A stretch of DNA of 64,000 bases, taken from the NCBI GenBank assembly GCA_963849955.1, contig CAWKJU010000009.1:310001-374000 (forward strand). Reading direction: 5' to 3'. Source of the stretch: CAWFGW01 sp963849955. GTDB taxonomy: Bacteria; Bacteroidota; Bacteroidia; Cytophagales; JAAEPT01. Shown here one piece after another: positions 62,001 through 64,000 of this stretch; position 1 is the stretch's first letter, and every line of letters begins with the position of its first letter. A program made the position numbers and the translations under genes. The notes under the pieces were generated by a model. That model saw nothing but the letters and a program-made list of their open reading frames with translations. It was not told the DNA's origin and searched no databases.

Positions 62001-63221
62001 ATAAGAGGAATCTTGGCGAGCATCTCCAAAGCCGTCATACACTAAAAGTCCGGTTGTAGTACCCAAAAACACTTTCCTCCCAATGCTGGTAATAGCATGA
62101 GGATTAAAATCAAACACCGGTATACCATCTGTAAACAAGGTAGAAACTTCTTGTTCTTCGGTAGCTTTATTATAGTGCATCAACTTGTCTACATACACCC
62201 ATTTGGCAGTAGAATAGGTGAAATCTTTTTTATAGGCAAATCCTTTTCTATGGCTAAATGCTAACCATGGGTCTCCAAATTTTTGAAAATGAATGGCTAC
62301 CGGAACGGGTGTTGAAAAGCTTTTTTGAAAAGGCAACTCTGTAGTAGTAGAATAATCAATCTTATCTACCAATTTACCCGCTAAACTATAAATAGCAATC
62401 CCCCCATATACCGCATTTTCACCACCTATTGTATAGGTTTGAAATCCCATCCACATTTGATCATTTGCAGCTGCAATTGAAATACATTGTCTGGTACCAG
62501 GACTATACGTGGTATTATTATCCACAGTATAAGCTGGATAAGGCATATCCGGATTGGCAACATTATCAAACTGACTTTTATCACTTGGTTTTCTACCTAA
62601 ACCTCCTGGTGTCAAATAATATCCACCGGGAATATATTTAGGAACCATCATACGGATAATTGGGTCATATTCTTCTGTTAAATAACCAGTAGTCGTTAAA
62701 TCATGATAACCATGGGCTGACCATATTGTACCATATTTATCGGCTGTTACTGCACGACAATTTCGTGTAGGTGTACCATCATTTTTTCGTTTTGGCAGCT
62801 TCATTGCTTTTGCTGTTATTTCATCTCGTTCTGCTATGAAAGTATAAGGCTTGGTGGTAGTTGTAGTTAAAAATTGATGTAACCCTCCTCCTGATGCGGA
62901 ACCGTATCCTAAACCACGGGAACCTACTAGAACTGTCGTTCTACCGTTGATAGTAGGCGTAGCTATTGTTTGTAACTGATATTTGTTGAAATTTTCATCT
63001 GTTGAAAACAATGTTAAAGAACCTTCTTTAATAGTTCCTGCAGCAGAATCCCCTTTGGCTTTCCACAATCCTTTGCTCATGGTTCCTGCCCATAAATTAC
63101 CTTCTGCGTCATAAGAGAGGCAAGTGAAACTAGTCCCTGTACCAATTTTTTTTACTGTTTGAGCCTGGGCTTGAAAAAAAACAGTTACAATTATAAGGGT
63201 ACTTGTTAGTAGTTGTCTCAT
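59076..63221 (-). CDS. Propeller/hydrolase T9SS cargo protein (type A sorting domain)
   Basis: A 1381-residue secreted protein. The signal peptide MRQLLTSTLIIVTVFFQAQA is followed by a beta-propeller-like region (about 25-440) of the sensor-propeller type (GNLWAGTMSKGLWKA, NNIKAITPGVG). Then comes an alpha/beta-hydrolase (about 605-900) with VLLVHGVWSNIS and the nucleophile elbow VVHSRGGLYSR, Ser687, where the first Gly of G-x-S-x-G is Val. Late residues hold Ig-like domains and a type A T9SS sorting domain (YPNPNKGGNISITY ... TPGVYVVQL ... KKVIITK). It resembles PGAP1/lipase-like esterases, but the substrate is unknown. Predicted to be surface-attached or released. A TAATTTTG box lies 16 bases upstream. 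Confidence 0.85.
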   Translation of the reverse strand: MRQLLTSTLIIVTVFFQAQAQTVKKIGTGTSFTCLSYDAEGNLWAGTMSKGLWKAKGDSAAGTIKEGSLTLFSTDENFNKYQLQTIATPTINGRTTVLVGSRGLGYGSASGGGLHQFLTTTTTKPYTFIAERDEITAKAMKLPKRKNDGTPTRNCRAVTADKYGTIWSAHGYHDLTTTGYLTEEYDPIIRMMVPKYIPGGYYLTPGGLGRKPSDKSQFDNVANPDMPYPAYTVDNNTTYSPGTRQCISIAAANDQMWMGFQTYTIGGENAVYGGIAIYSLAGKLVDKIDYSTTTELPFQKSFSTPVPVAIHFQKFGDPWLAFSHRKGFAYKKDFTYSTAKWVYVDKLMHYNKATEEQEVSTLFTDGIPVFDFNPHAITSIGRKVFLGTTTGLLVYDGFGDARQDSSYTFITTENGLSSNNIKAITPGVGCVYVATDAGVDQVTLPSELVILHIDEKTKPFESDNQNYIEMSTMASLKGMNNISFENDDLPMFSADGTTSSVFRFYTDDFDGFYQQEKKYLFGLSAEYYNEDTAKYGKFTLKPLEYYEDDKKEYVDIIYRHPLNVDEAFVSQGKDAKYDFTIAKKNALSEPIFKNYVKITTPPVLLVHGVWSNISSLVKIEEALQKQENYKDFKVLKIYKLHEDEGGNTAEKPFAGDAHEIPDGIKRLIASCSANNLSAGKASLVVHSRGGLYSRAYIEELQPGIKYNFDVHSLITLNTPHSGSQLANLVLDERKVAVSEIDGFAGLSPMGDPMYSYKIVEKNLGDFFAVLAVPPGDLGPKNGAKVLMVDKGFITELNSEKNLATLKKHGVPIHAVATEFKFCKLSVTDCDRPGIFKNPALKTAPKLLSRLNIALGLYELLLVDAPKGIDAFLKYIFNGENSDAIVPRSSMEAGLPYPYITTMHELNLAHIDLGSTVKKIGGEGVTASDAIHNRIIELLGQNVYSSTSNFSKGELNPPRGATKLEYHFWDSYKKNKENTRKARTAEGELTDEYNFYINRKDSLTTYKNGDTLTINLVTEGLERGMISVQSEDETVPVVEIFSTLADSNFLTYLIPENYFGNIIVSAYGVKGEDLIVMDTRIYVIDKPESISLKNIHFNSHSEVIEMEQMNMYDFELIASYTDSIHKIITNNPEVNYYFTDTSIVKFENGLQVTALNQGRSYLIAVYEDKIDSLQFIVYENPHLKETVIGDFYVSVTDDNELIFDWNTLQEYRTESIVVEQSENGIDFSELFKVAAAGTSYEQTNYLFKDEFTAHTKMYYRLRIVDSLASVNLLSQVREVLPSGDIEVAVDKVDFDKYDFNIYPNPNKGGNISITYSALTATSSAQVLIKNLQGELIKASNITLHQGENTINVDFPSFITPGVYVVQLNTVAESYSKKVIITK

Positions 63222-63237
63222 GAGAATAGTTTTAATG

Positions 63238-63245
63238 CAAAATTA
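63238..63245 (-). promoter_or_regulatory. Putative -7 box of the propeller/hydrolase gene
   Basis: TAATTTTG on the minus strand fits TAnnTTTG, 16 bases before ATG 63221. No good -33 element at the expected distance. Confidence 0.35.
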
Positions 63246-63328
63246 TTATTCCTTATGAGTAACGAATTGATTACTTAACTAACGTAGGTTTTGAGTTGAT
63301 TAACGTTAAAAAATTCTTAAAAAAAGAT

Positions 63329-63356
63329 CACCTTAGAAGCACATACCTCTAAGGTG
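63329..63356 (-). terminator. Terminator after the TerB-like gene
   Basis: Perfect 8-bp arms CACCTTAG and CTAAGGTG with a 12-base loop, followed on the minus strand by ATCTTTTTTTAAG. It begins seven bases past the stop at 63363. Confidence 0.75.
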
Positions 63357-63362
63357 CTGATA

Positions 63363-63773
63363 TTAACTTAGTTTTTTTAAAAAATTCCACAGATCATCAA
63401 TCATCTGTTTTTCAGCTTTATTTGTACCTAAAAAAGAATCAGCAATGGCTGTGCAGGTGTTTACAGTTATTTCCTTTATATATTCAGAAAACATCTTAGG
63501 ATTTGCTTTCGCATAGATTTTAAAGTCTTCGAACGCTTGTTCTGCTGACTCTTTTGATTCATTCAAATACTGAAACATGAATTCGATATTAAACGCATTG
63601 TCCATACCAAATTCATCTTCGGTATCTTCCAAAGGTAGCCAAACCGTTTCGATGACTTTTTTTAATTCATCTATCTCCTCTTTTCTAACCACTTTATCAG
63701 CATAAGCCACAGCATAGAAAAGCTTCCCTACGTTCTGATAAAAAAGTTGCATTGTCTCATATGACTTCTTCAT
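63363..63773 (-). CDS. TerB-like small helical protein
   Basis: A 136-residue soluble all-helical protein. The segment GKLFYAVAYADKVVRKEEIDELKKVI (about residues 16-41) resembles the conserved core of TerB/DjlA-type domains, where an acidic pair after A-D-G may bind metal. Here G is K (ADK). The second half has a helical EYIKEITVNTCTAIADSFLG. The function of stand-alone TerB-like proteins in Bacteroidota is unknown. Monocistronic with its own terminator. Confidence 0.7.
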   Translation of the reverse strand: MKKSYETMQLFYQNVGKLFYAVAYADKVVRKEEIDELKKVIETVWLPLEDTEDEFGMDNAFNIEFMFQYLNESKESAEQAFEDFKIYAKANPKMFSEYIKEITVNTCTAIADSFLGTNKAEKQMIDDLWNFLKKLS

Positions 63774-63892
63774 TCTTTATTTCTTTGGTTAACAAACATC
63801 GAAAATAGGAAAAACTATCATTTAGTAAAGCGCTTGTGGATAATTTAGACTAGTAAAAGATCACTCGTTAGAAAAAATGGCTCAAAATGTTG

Positions 63893-63928
63893 AAAGCTAT
63901 AGTTATGTAAAAAGCTATAGTTATGTAA
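63893..63928. repeat. Two perfect tandem copies of an 18-bp repeat
   Basis: AAAGCTATAGTTATGTAA occurs at 63893-63910 and immediately again at 63911-63928. The surrounding 63774-64000 region contains no gene that I can support. Confidence 0.9.
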
Positions 63929-64000
63929 GAGGAAAAAGTGTGGGGTAAAAACATAACATTGAATAACTAAGGCGGAATGATCTTTTATAGGATTCCTTTA

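Overview
The window is AT-rich chromosomal DNA from a member of the Bacteroidota, probably a flavobacterial or cryomorph-like lineage. The evidence is: type IX secretion (T9SS) sorting domains of both type A and type B, a PorP/SprF-like outer-membrane protein, a PorE-like TPR/propeller/OmpA protein, a 7TMR-DISM receptor, few Shine-Dalgarno sites, and promoters of the form TTTG-N19/20-TAnnTTTG in front of tRNA-Thr and trpS. Most genes are ordinary housekeeping genes. I give no genus.

Layout. 1-1400: a tRNA-Thr(UGU) gene followed on its 3' side by a tandem array of small GIY-YIG nuclease genes. Each unit carries a piece of the tRNA 3' end and a terminator, and the farthest unit is decayed. 1414-3769: a frameshifted DUF349 gene and a YqgE/AlgH gene. 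3898-8190: pdxH, a short-chain dehydrogenase-like gene lacking the usual tyrosine, an unknown gene, and a fused trehalose-6-phosphate synthase/phosphatase. 8326-12743: nadB, nadA and typA. 12857-18589: a YheT-like hydrolase, a small acetyltransferase, a universal stress protein, a His-rich TonB-C-like lipoprotein, a NA37 nucleoid protein and several unknown small proteins. 18692-26694: phosphosugar mutase, a Tat-exported M15 carboxypeptidase, a menC-like gene, a PorE-like gene, a DUF1573 protein and trpS.

26691-37181 is a leftward exopolysaccharide or cell-surface glycan cluster: an initiating phosphoglycosyltransferase, four GT4 glycosyltransferases and a Wzy-like polymerase. A 971-residue FN3-repeat T9SS cargo protein sits inside it. 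37262-49296: priA, a RAYT/Y1-type transposase whose coding region contains a perfect palindrome, a WYL regulator, lipoproteins, msrA, a cation/proton antiporter, an aminotransferase, lgt with a large periplasmic insertion, and a GHL10 (DUF187) hydrolase.

49341-63773: a 7TMR-DISM receptor whose C-terminus looks like the zinc ribbon and helical part of an IS1595-type transposase, a convergent stand-alone LytTR protein, a porP/sprF-like gene directly downstream of a 2043-residue PKD adhesin with a type B sorting domain, a large propeller/hydrolase protein with a type A sorting domain, and a TerB-like small protein. The T9SS genes fit together: PorE-like and PorP/SprF-like proteins would anchor or receive the three large cargo proteins at the surface.

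The most unusual items are the tRNA-associated GIY-YIG array, the receptor/transposase-domain fusion, and the palindrome inside the RAYT-like gene. Assignments rest on reading motifs by eye; no database search was possible.
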